59,652 nucleotides of DNA from contig JAAYBR010000130.1 of NCBI GenBank assembly GCA_012730045.1, positions 1 to 59,652 of the forward strand, given 5' to 3'. Positions 30,779 through 37,963 of the stretch are shown piece after piece. The first letter of the stretch is position 1. The number at the start of each line of letters is the position of its first letter. The DNA comes from Candidatus Hydrogenedentota bacterium (GTDB lineage: Bacteria; Hydrogenedentota; Hydrogenedentia; Hydrogenedentales; CAITNO01). Under the pieces are notes generated by a model that saw only the letters and a list, made by a program, of their open reading frames with translations, was not told the origin of the DNA and did not search any database. The position numbers were made by a program, and so were the translations under genes.

Positions 30779-31431
30779 GCCAGGGCGTTCCGGGCCACAG
30801 CCAGGGCCGTCGCGTACTTGCGGGCGTTCTCGGTGATCTCGGCGAACCTGCCCGCCTTGATGAGGTCCTTGCCCGCGAGGTTGCCCCCGACGCCGATGGC
30901 CGACACGCCTGCGGCCACGAAGGCCGCGAGATTGTTCAGGTCCACGCCGCCCGTGGGCACCAGCGGGATGTTCGGCAGGGGCGCGCGCACCGCCTTGATG
31001 TAGTCCAGGCCGCCCAGCGACGCGGGGAAGACCTTGACCATGTCCGCGCCCGCCTCCCAGGCGGTGAAGATTTCCGTGGGCGTGAAGGCGCCCGGCAGGC
31101 AGGGGCAGCCGTAGCGGTGGGCCGTCTCGATGACCCCCGGCGCGAGCACCGGGCTCACCACATAGCGCGCCCCCGCGAGGATGGCCAGCCGCGCCGTCTC
31201 CGCGTCGAGCACGCTGCCCACGCCGAGGCAGATGTCCGTGGCCGACAGCCGCGCCGCGGCCAGCTCCAGGCAGCGCAGCGCGCCCGGCGTCGTCATCGTC
31301 ACCTCGATGCAGCGGATGCCCCCCTCCGCCACGGCCTCCACCACGCGGACCAGGTCCTCCCCGCTGTCCGCGCGGATGATCGCGATAATCCCGTGTCGCC
31401 GGATGTAGTCGAGAACCGTCATTTTGTCCAT
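30775..31431 (-). CDS. eda: KDPG/KHG aldolase family protein
   Basis: The 218-residue protein belongs to the 2-dehydro-3-deoxyphosphogluconate / 4-hydroxy-2-oxoglutarate aldolase family. It would split a 2-keto-3-deoxy sugar acid phosphate to pyruvate plus an aldehyde. Family signatures are IIAIIRADSGEDLVRVVEA, GIRCIEVTMTTPGAL, GVGSVLDAETARLAILAGA and the lysine-bearing DMVKVFPASLGG, plus PLVPTGGV. It overlaps the NamZ fusion by ATGA-type coupling, hinting at shared use in sugar-acid or amino-sugar breakdown. Substrate specificity is not certain. The promoter at 31489-31516 lies upstream. Confidence 0.92.
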   Translation of the reverse strand: MDKMTVLDYIRRHGIIAIIRADSGEDLVRVVEAVAEGGIRCIEVTMTTPGALRCLELAAARLSATDICLGVGSVLDAETARLAILAGARYVVSPVLAPGVIETAHRYGCPCLPGAFTPTEIFTAWEAGADMVKVFPASLGGLDYIKAVRAPLPNIPLVPTGGVDLNNLAAFVAAGVSAIGVGGNLAGKDLIKAGRFAEITENARKYATALAVARNALA

Positions 31432-31488
31432 GGGTCTGCGCTCCTCCGTTGGGGCGCCGCGCGCGGCGCCGGGTGTCCGAAACGCTAT

Positions 31489-31516
31489 GGTATAGTAAGG
31501 CGCGCGAAAAAGTCGA
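31489..31516 (-). promoter_or_regulatory. Predicted promoter of eda-namZ fusion operon
   Basis: On the minus strand, TCGACT (31511-31516) is followed by a 16-base spacer and TATACC (31489-31494), 58 bases before the eda start. GGAGGAG sits just before the start codon. Confidence 0.55.
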
Positions 31517-31576
31517 GAGCGGCGCGCGGCTCACCGGACCCCCTTCTCGGCCCCGTCCGGGGTCTTCAAGAACACG

Positions 31577-31604
31577 GGTCCGGCGCCCGCCAGGGCGCCG
31601 GACC
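31577..31604 (-). terminator. Perfect 12-bp hairpin after the PASTA protein gene
   Basis: GGTCCGGCGCCC pairs exactly with GGGCGCCGGACC around the loop GCCA, 29 bases past the stop at 31633. No T-tract follows, only GTTCTTG, so it is a terminator-like or RNA-protecting hairpin rather than a standard terminator. Confidence 0.6.
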
Positions 31605-31632
31605 GTCTGCATCGTTCACTGTGCCGGATGTG

Positions 31633-34600
31633 TCAGTCGCGCCGGGCGCCGCCGAGCGTCGCCAACAGCGCCAAAGCCATGCCGCCGAGGAAGAGGTCGC
31701 CCAGGCGCGCCTTGAGGCCGCCGGGGCTGAGGGCGTTTTTGGCGCAGGCGCAGCCGCCGCATCCCCCCTCGTCCGCGATGCCCAGCTCGTCGCGGCCGAG
31801 CGCGCCGTCCCCGTTGGTGTCGAGGAGGTCGAACACGGCCTGGGAGAGGGAGGGCAGGACCGCCTGGGCCTCGGCGAAGGACAGGGTGCCGCCGCCGTCG
31901 GTGTCCGCCTGGGAGAAGGCCTCCGCCAGCGCGCCGCGCGCGGCCTGGGCCGCGGCGGGGTCCGCGCCCTTGGACACGGAAAGGTCCACCGCAAAACCGG
32001 CGGCCACCCCGGTGCCCGCGGCGGGGCTCTGGCTGATGACCCGGCCCGCCGCTACGGTCTCGCTGAAGACCTCGGTGACCGCGCCGAGCGTCAGGCCCGC
32101 CGCGCCCACGGCCGCGCCCGCCGCCGCCTGCGTCATCCCCGCCACGTTGGGCACGGTGCCGGGCTGCACCCCTTTGGACACCACGAGGGCCACGGCGGAG
32201 CCGGGGGCCGCCTCCGCGCCCGCCTCCGGATTCTGGCTGATCACCTGGCCCGAGGGCACCGTCGCGCTGTACACCTCGGTGACAAGACCCAAGGTCATCC
32301 CCGCCGCGCCCACGGCCGCGCCCGCCGCCGCCTGCGTCATCCCGATCGTGTTCGGAACGCTGACCGGGGCCGGTCCTTCGGAGACCACGACATCCACGAC
32401 GGAGCCGGGGGCCGCCTCCGTGCCCGCCGCCGGGCTCTGGCTGATGATCTGCCCGGCGGGCACCGCCGGATCGCAGGCCTCCGTGACCGCGCCGAGCGCC
32501 AGGCCCGCCGCGCCGATGGCCGCGCCCGCCGCCGTCTGCGTCATGCCGGCGACATCGGGAACCGTGGCGGGCTGCACGCCCTTGGACACGGTGAGGGCGA
32601 CCGCCGCGCCGGGAAGCACGCTCACGCCCGCCGCCGGACTCTGGCCGGAAACCTGCCCGGCGGGCACCGTCGCGCTGAAGGCCTCCGTGACCGCGCCGAG
32701 CGCCAAGCCCGCGCCGGTGATCGCGGCCGCCGCGTCGGTCTGCGTCATGTCGGCGACGTCCGGGACGGCGACGGGCTCGGGGCCCTTGGACACAAGGATG
32801 TTCACCGGCGTGCCCGGGGCGACCATGGCACCCGCCCCCGGGTTCTGACTGACCACCTGCCCGACGGGCACCACCGCGCTGTACTGCTCCGCGGCCATGC
32901 CCAGGGTCAGCTCCGCCGCGCCAAGCGCGGCCTCGGCCTCCAGTTGCATCATCCCCGAGAGGTCCGGAACCGCCCGGTCGCCGGGGGGCGCGGAGCCCTT
33001 GGACACCTCCAGATCCACCGCGGATCCCGGGGCCGCCAACGCGCCGGCGGCCGGGGCCTGGGCGGTCACGATTCCCGCCGGAACCGTGTCGCTGTAACTT
33101 TCCGTCACCACGCCCAGCACCAGCCCCGCCGCGCCGACGGCCGCGCCCGCGGCGGCCTCCGTCATGCCGGCGACGTCGGGAACCGTGACAGGCTCCACAC
33201 CCTTCGACACGACCAGGTCCACGGCCTCACCGGGGCCGATGTCCGAGCCCGCCGCCGGGATCTGGATGACCACCTGCCCGGCGGGCGCCGACGCGTCCCA
33301 CTGCTCCATGACCACGCCGACGGCGAGGCCCGCGCCCGTGAGGGCGGCCTCCGCGTCCGCCTGCGCCAGCCCCAAGACATAGGGCACCACGACGCAGGGC
33401 CCCCGCGAAACCACGAGGGCAACGGCATTCCCCGTGTACAGCTGCGCGCCCGCCTCGGGGAACTGGCTGATGACCAGGCCTGCGGGCACCGTGTCGCTGC
33501 ACTGCTCCGTCGTTGTGGAAATCACCAGGTTTACCGTGTCCAGAAGTGCGAAGGCGGTGTCCTGTGTCTGGCCGGTCACGTCCGGGACCGCCACGAGGAT
33601 GCGGTCGAGCACGTCCACATCCAGGGTCTTCGTGTCGGAGAGCTGCGGGTCGCCGTCGTCGGCCGCCGAGAATGTCATGGTGAAGTGCTGTCCCGCCGTG
33701 CCCGGACCGGGCCGCCAGGTGAACATGCCGGTCGCGGGGTCCACCTGCGCGCCGTCGGGCAGCCCCGAGCCGGAGAAGGCCAGGGGGTCGTCATTGGGGT
33801 CGAGGGCGCAGAGGGCCACCTCCAGTCGCTGCCCCTCGCGGACACTCCGGGGGGGGATGGTGTCCAGACGGGGCCCGTAGTTGGGCTCGTTGTAATGGGA
33901 GTTCCAGACGGCCAGCGTCACGGTGGTGTCGGTCTGGCTGACGATGCACACCTTCCACCCGTACTGGCCGGGCCCACCGGGCGCGTCCTTGGGGTTGCCC
34001 GTGCCGCCGGCATAGCCCAGTCCGATACCGGCCCCGAGCCAGTACGCGCCCAGCCGCCCAGTGTCGGTCCGTTCAGCGGCCCACCGAAACTCCTCGTCGG
34101 CGGTGTAGCCCGGGGCGTTGATGCCGTAGAACTGGGTGGAGGGAAGCACCACGCCGACATCCCAGTCTTTCGTGACCCACTTGTAGCTGCCCCCGGCGTA
34201 GCCCGGCCCGCGGTTCACGTATTCGGAGCCGGGATAGAACCCGTACTCATCGAGGAACATGCTCACGGCGGGGCGGCCGGGGAAATCCACGGGATCCGTC
34301 CCGTAGACCAGCGGCGGCAGCAGGGTGAAGCCGGCGGTGTCGTTCAGGCTGAACGCCGCGTCGCGCATCTGGCATTTTCCGGTGAGGTTGGCACCCTCGT
34401 TGAGATACCCGTAGACCTCCCAGTAGGGGTCCCGGAGGGGTTCCGGATGCGCGTCGACCAGCAGCATCCGTCCCTTGGGCCCGAATCCCGGATAATCCCG
34501 CAAGGACCCGAAGAGGTAGTTGTCCTCGTAGTGGTTGTTGTTGTACCAGACCAGCAGACCCGTGTCCGCCGCGCCGTAGGGGCCGGCGGGGTCCCCCAGG

Positions 34601-36528
34601 ACGCTGTCAAACCCGCCGGTAGCGCCGGTGTTGCGCCACTGGAGGTAGTAGTTGTGGGTGAAGGTCTGCGTGCCGTTGGAGACCATCCACGGCTCCGTGT
34701 AGGCCCAGCCGCCGCCGCCCGACTCCCCGTCGTCCGAAAACAGGACGGTGGTGTCCGCCTCCACGCGGACATTGTCCAGGAAGACGCCCTCGTAGGTGGT
34801 GCCCCAGTCCGTCATATACCAGAACCGCACCAGAATGTCCTGCCCGGCATAGGCCGCAAGGTCGAAGGTCTCGGTGCTGTAGTCGGGAAACGCGCTGGAA
34901 TAACCGGTGAACCCGCCGATGCCCGCCGCGCACAGGTCATCGGGAAACCCGTTGGACGTCCCAATCCATCCCGAATCATGCGTGCAGACCGTGTGCGCGT
35001 TGGTCAGGGTGTTCCAGGTGGTGCCCGCGTCCGCGGAGACCTGCACCCAGAGGAAGTCCCACTCGGTCTCAATGCCATAGACCATATCCACGCTCAGTGT
35101 GGCCACCGGGGAGCCGGGCAGCGTGATGGGCGCGTTCAGGGTCATCTGCGCGTTGGCGACCTCTTCCGCGCCGCCCCACCAGCCATACGCCCCCTGCGGA
35201 GTGACCGCCAGGGGAAGGGCGCCGTCCTCCAGCGCGATCTTCGCGCCGCGGGGGGTGGCAGCGGCCGTGCCCGCCTGGTCCAGCGTGACCACGGAAGTCT
35301 CCGCGGGGTCGGAAAGAACCGTGGGGTTCAGCCAGCCAACCTTGTCGAGGTTCCAGGGGTCCAGCGCGGCGGGCTGAAACCCGGCGGGAAACCCCGTCAC
35401 CGGATCCGCCATCGGCGTCCAGATGCCGGGGGAGGTGTCGGCCTCGCCCGTGGGATCCGCCAGACTGTCCGCACCCAGGTACCCGGCGAGGTGCCGCGCC
35501 ACGGCGGACACTCCGGTGTTCTCCGGCAGGATCACATAGGACGTCGCGGAGATGTTGTTGACCGCGTCCACAAGATACGGCGTGGTCAGGACGCTGGCCC
35601 GCGACCACAGCGCCGACTCGCCGTAGGCCGTCCGGTTCAGCAGTTCCGCCGAAGACTCCTCCTCCCCGTAGCCCGCGTGGATGATGAACAGCCGGTCAAT
35701 CACGCCGTCGGCGTCCAGGTCGTAGTTGAAGAAACTGAACCCCGGAATGGTGTGCTGTATGGCGACGAGGGCGTCCAGCGCGTCGCCCACAAACGAGGCG
35801 GGGCTGCCCGCCCCCGCGATGGGCGAGCCGTCCACCGAACCGCCGGACCGGCCGCCGGGGCAGCAGTCCGCCCCGTACCACGCCATGGAGTGCGGAACGG
35901 TGAGCCAGCCGATGACGTCGCCGTTGACGGTGTACTGGCTGTTGGACATGTCGAGGAAGTACTGGCGCACCGACTTTCCCGTGAAATCGGCGGACACCGG
36001 CGACGTGTCCTGCCGCAGGTAGTTGAACGTCACCCCGCCTCCGAACAGCATCTGCTGGTACCAGTTGGCCGAGAAGTCCTCCGTCCAAATCATGGTCCCC
36101 GACGGGTCCGCCGCCGACAGGGGGCGCGGAATCTGGTTGTGCAGCGGACCGGAAGGCGTGAACCGCTGGGCCGTCGTCATCGTCAGCGAGCAGTCGCAGT
36201 AGATGCCGGTGAATCCCACCGGCTCGGCCACGCCCAGGGCGTCCCAGGTGGACGAGCTGAGCACACCCGCCTCCCCCTCGCCCTCCGCCCCCTCGGGGAT
36301 GAAGTCAAAGGTGTCCGTGCCCGCGAACTCCACCAGCAGGACCAGCACCCGCTCGGTGCCCGTGACCGCCTTGTCCCCGACGCCCTTTCCCCCGGCGGGG
36401 GAAGGATAGACATTCAGCCGCTCTGCGGGCGGCGAGGCCGCCGCCATGCCCGAACACACCGCCCCGCCCAGCACGAGCAGCGCGGCAAGAAAATGAAAAG
36501 ACGCCTTGAGAGACCCGTTGGTGACCAT
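31633..36528 (-). CDS. Secreted M6 pseudoprotease with eight PASTA domains, EF-hand pair and Cys-rich C-terminal anchor
   Basis: The 1631-residue protein has a signal peptide after ATG 36528 (GGAGGAAAC upstream). Residues about 45-700 match the M6 (immune inhibitor A) protease family, with QYTVNGDVIGWLTVPHSMAWYG, FNYDLDADGVIDRLFIIHAGYGEEE and LDPWNLDKVGWLNP. Where the family has HExxH, this protein reads ARHLAGYLGAD (about 343-353), so both zinc-binding His and catalytic Glu are gone. From about 976 to 1519 there are eight PASTA repeats (openings such as VAVPDV, VVVPYV, VTVPDV). Next come two EF-hand-like loops (DTDGGGTLSFAE, DTNGDGALGRDE). The tail is GGCGGCACAK, a hydrophobic helix and GGARRD, a sorting-signal layout. 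It is probably surface displayed and non-proteolytic. Confidence 0.85.
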   Translation of the reverse strand: MVTNGSLKASFHFLAALLVLGGAVCSGMAAASPPAERLNVYPSPAGGKGVGDKAVTGTERVLVLLVEFAGTDTFDFIPEGAEGEGEAGVLSSSTWDALGVAEPVGFTGIYCDCSLTMTTAQRFTPSGPLHNQIPRPLSAADPSGTMIWTEDFSANWYQQMLFGGGVTFNYLRQDTSPVSADFTGKSVRQYFLDMSNSQYTVNGDVIGWLTVPHSMAWYGADCCPGGRSGGSVDGSPIAGAGSPASFVGDALDALVAIQHTIPGFSFFNYDLDADGVIDRLFIIHAGYGEEESSAELLNRTAYGESALWSRASVLTTPYLVDAVNNISATSYVILPENTGVSAVARHLAGYLGADSLADPTGEADTSPGIWTPMADPVTGFPAGFQPAALDPWNLDKVGWLNPTVLSDPAETSVVTLDQAGTAAATPRGAKIALEDGALPLAVTPQGAYGWWGGAEEVANAQMTLNAPITLPGSPVATLSVDMVYGIETEWDFLWVQVSADAGTTWNTLTNAHTVCTHDSGWIGTSNGFPDDLCAAGIGGFTGYSSAFPDYSTETFDLAAYAGQDILVRFWYMTDWGTTYEGVFLDNVRVEADTTVLFSDDGESGGGGWAYTEPWMVSNGTQTFTHNYYLQWRNTGATGGFDSVLGDPAGPYGAADTGLLVWYNNNHYEDNYLFGSLRDYPGFGPKGRMLLVDAHPEPLRDPYWEVYGYLNEGANLTGKCQMRDAAFSLNDTAGFTLLPPLVYGTDPVDFPGRPAVSMFLDEYGFYPGSEYVNRGPGYAGGSYKWVTKDWDVGVVLPSTQFYGINAPGYTADEEFRWAAERTDTGRLGAYWLGAGIGLGYAGGTGNPKDAPGGPGQYGWKVCIVSQTDTTVTLAVWNSHYNEPNYGPRLDTIPPRSVREGQRLEVALCALDPNDDPLAFSGSGLPDGAQVDPATGMFTWRPGPGTAGQHFTMTFSAADDGDPQLSDTKTLDVDVLDRILVAVPDVTGQTQDTAFALLDTVNLVISTTTEQCSDTVPAGLVISQFPEAGAQLYTGNAVALVVSRGPCVVVPYVLGLAQADAEAALTGAGLAVGVVMEQWDASAPAGQVVIQIPAAGSDIGPGEAVDLVVSKGVEPVTVPDVAGMTEAAAGAAVGAAGLVLGVVTESYSDTVPAGIVTAQAPAAGALAAPGSAVDLEVSKGSAPPGDRAVPDLSGMMQLEAEAALGAAELTLGMAAEQYSAVVPVGQVVSQNPGAGAMVAPGTPVNILVSKGPEPVAVPDVADMTQTDAAAAITGAGLALGAVTEAFSATVPAGQVSGQSPAAGVSVLPGAAVALTVSKGVQPATVPDVAGMTQTAAGAAIGAAGLALGAVTEACDPAVPAGQIISQSPAAGTEAAPGSVVDVVVSEGPAPVSVPNTIGMTQAAAGAAVGAAGMTLGLVTEVYSATVPSGQVISQNPEAGAEAAPGSAVALVVSKGVQPGTVPNVAGMTQAAAGAAVGAAGLTLGAVTEVFSETVAAGRVISQSPAAGTGVAAGFAVDLSVSKGADPAAAQAARGALAEAFSQADTDGGGTLSFAEAQAVLPSLSQAVFDLLDTNGDGALGRDELGIADEGGCGGCACAKNALSPGGLKARLGDLFLGGMALALLATLGGARRD
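31960..33610. repeat. Tandem PASTA-coding repeats (about 200-bp unit)
   Basis: Eight units of about 200 bases lie head to tail inside the M6-like gene. Some segments are identical at DNA level: the run encoding QAAAGAAVGAAG recurs with the same bases around 32101-32140 and 32303-32343. This points to recent duplication or conversion among the C-terminal units, while the first two units (from 33600) are more diverged. The opposite strand carries a spurious frame of over 2000 codons because of the skewed composition. Confidence 0.8.
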
Positions 36529-36583
36529 GATCCCGTTTCCTCCGTTCGGTTCCAAGACCGGTTCAGCACGCGATACGCCCTTC

Positions 36584-36606
36584 AGAATAGCACACCGCCC
36601 CCCAAA
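36584..36606 (-). promoter_or_regulatory. Possible extended -10 promoter of the M6/PASTA gene
   Basis: On the minus strand TGCTATTCT (TATTCT at 36584-36589) is an extended -10 box. A weak TTCATT lies 16 bases upstream of it. The gene starts at 36528. Confidence 0.4.
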
Positions 36607-36732
36607 ATGAACCAACAAAAATGTGATTTATCCGGAAACCGCGCACGGCCGGTCTCCGTTCAGGCGGCGTCCTGTGGTATCTTACCGGCACCGGTCGAGT
36701 CCGGAAAACGGCCCCCAACGGAGGTTTTCAAG

Positions 36733-37509
36733 ATGACGAATCCCGTGGTGTTTGCGGTGGCGGCGCACCCCGATGATGTGGAGTTCATGATGGCGGGCAC
36801 GCTCCTGCGGCTGCGCGACGCGGGGTGTGAGCTGCATGTGATGAATGTGGGCTCGGGCAACTGCGGCAGCCAGACCATGGACGGCCCCACGGCGGCCGCG
36901 ACGCGGCTGGAGGAGGCCCGCGACGCCGCCCGGGTCCTCGGCGCGACGCTGCACCCGCCCCTCGCCCACGACCTGGAGATCACCTACCGCGTGGACCTCC
37001 TGCGGCGGCTCGCCGCCGTCATGCGGGAGGTGAACCCCGCCATCGTCCTCGCGCAGTGCCCCCTGGACTACATGGAGGACCACATGATCACCGCGCGGCT
37101 CGCCGTCACGGCGGCCTTCTCGCGCGGCATGCCCAACTTCATCACCGACCCGCCGACGGTCCCCGTGGCCGGGGCCGCCGCCGTCTACCACGCCCTCCCC
37201 TACGGCCTCTGCGACGGCCTGCGCAACCGCGTCCGCCCCCACTGCTACGTGGACATCTCGCCGGTCCTCGACCGGAAGCGCGCCGCCCTCGCCTGCCACC
37301 GCAGCCAGCGCGAATGGCTCGACGCCAGCCAGGGCCTCGACAGCTATGTCACCGCCATGGCGGACATGGCCCGCGAGGTCGGTCGGTGGTCCGGCCAATT
37401 CCAACACGCCGAAGGCTGGATCCGCCACTCGCACCTTGGCTTCTGCGGCCCCGAAGACCACCCCCTCCGCGACCTCCTCGGCGGCGCGGTGATGGAGGCG
37501 GAGGGGTAG
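36733..37509 (+). CDS. PIG-L/LmbE family deacetylase
   Basis: The 258-residue protein starts at ATG 36733 (GGAGG upstream). The zinc motif AHPDDVEF (His12, Asp14, Asp15) marks the family, together with HVMNVGSGNCGS, TRLEEARDAARVLGA and the later EDHMITARLAV, which holds the downstream zinc histidine. Family members remove acetyl groups from N-acetylglucosamine-type sugars, including GlcNAc-inositol and bacillithiol precursors. The true substrate is unknown. No signal peptide is present, so it is cytoplasmic. No partner glycosyltransferase lies next to it. The conserved TGTGGTATCTTACCG sequence is upstream. Confidence 0.9.
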   Translation: MTNPVVFAVAAHPDDVEFMMAGTLLRLRDAGCELHVMNVGSGNCGSQTMDGPTAAATRLEEARDAARVLGATLHPPLAHDLEITYRVDLLRRLAAVMREVNPAIVLAQCPLDYMEDHMITARLAVTAAFSRGMPNFITDPPTVPVAGAAAVYHALPYGLCDGLRNRVRPHCYVDISPVLDRKRAALACHRSQREWLDASQGLDSYVTAMADMAREVGRWSGQFQHAEGWIRHSHLGFCGPEDHPLRDLLGGAVMEAEG

Positions 37510-37544
37510 ATCACTCAACACACCATTCATCCGAGGGGCAAGGA

Positions 37545-37573
37545 AGACAAGGTCGGCGGGACGCCGGCGCTAC
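37545..37573. repeat. AGACA-type palindromic repeat, copy a
   Basis: AGACAAGGTCGGCGGGACGC followed by CGGCGCTAC matches the repeat core seen at 45486, 52091 and 57788. Only one arm is present at this place. Confidence 0.8.
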
Positions 37574-37655
37574 GTGACGCGCTGTTGACGCCCGCGCCGC
37601 GAGAGTTAGGGCAGTTTAGAATGAACCATGGCCGCCCTTGCATGTGCGGGTTTTT

Positions 37656-37880
37656 CTTCCCCGGAGGGGAAGAATGTGAATAGCCGGAGGCGACCGAAGG
37701 GAACCTCCGGACAGAAGTCCGGAGAACAGCAACCCCGAAGGGGTTGAATGTGTGTTGCCTGCGGCCCGGTCTGCGAACCCGTTCACATTCAACCCCTTCA
37801 GGGTTGGGATTCTCCGGACCGCTGACCGGAGGTTCCCTTCGGTCGCCTCCGGCTATTCACATTTGTCCCCTTCGGGGACA
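37656..37880. repeat. Large inverted repeat with 80-bp arms
   Basis: Arm one (37674-37752) starts ATGTGAATAGCCGGAGGCGA and ends GGGGTTGAATGTG. Arm two (37784-37863) is its near-perfect reverse complement. A 31-base loop separates them. Each outer flank carries a further small hairpin: CTTCCCCggaGGGGAAG at 37656-37672 and TGTCCCCttcGGGGACA at 37864-37880. It lies between a plus-strand gene end and the 3' end of a minus-strand gene, so both transcripts run into it. Confidence 0.93.
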
Positions 37881-37963
37881 TTGGCCCTGAAACGCCCCAC
37901 GCATAGGCACTGAACCCACACCAACGCCTTTGGGGCGGCGCACCGCCCTGGTTTGTTGTCTGC

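Larger units (their letters stand above)
37510..37963. other. Gene-free gap dominated by palindromic repeats
   Basis: No gene is seen. The gap holds one copy of the AGACA-type repeat (37545-37573) and a very large inverted repeat (37674-37880 region, listed separately). Frames across it are arginine- and proline-rich with no domain. Confidence 0.6.

Noticed and set aside
31960-33610. Possible CRISPR-like regular repeats
   Set aside because: The regular 200-base units encode PASTA domains in frame and have no spacers.
30709-37509. A 2266-codon open frame on the plus strand
   Set aside because: It is antisense to the M6/PASTA gene and the NamZ fusion; only its last 258 codons are the PIG-L gene. 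The length comes from high GC and repeated codons.
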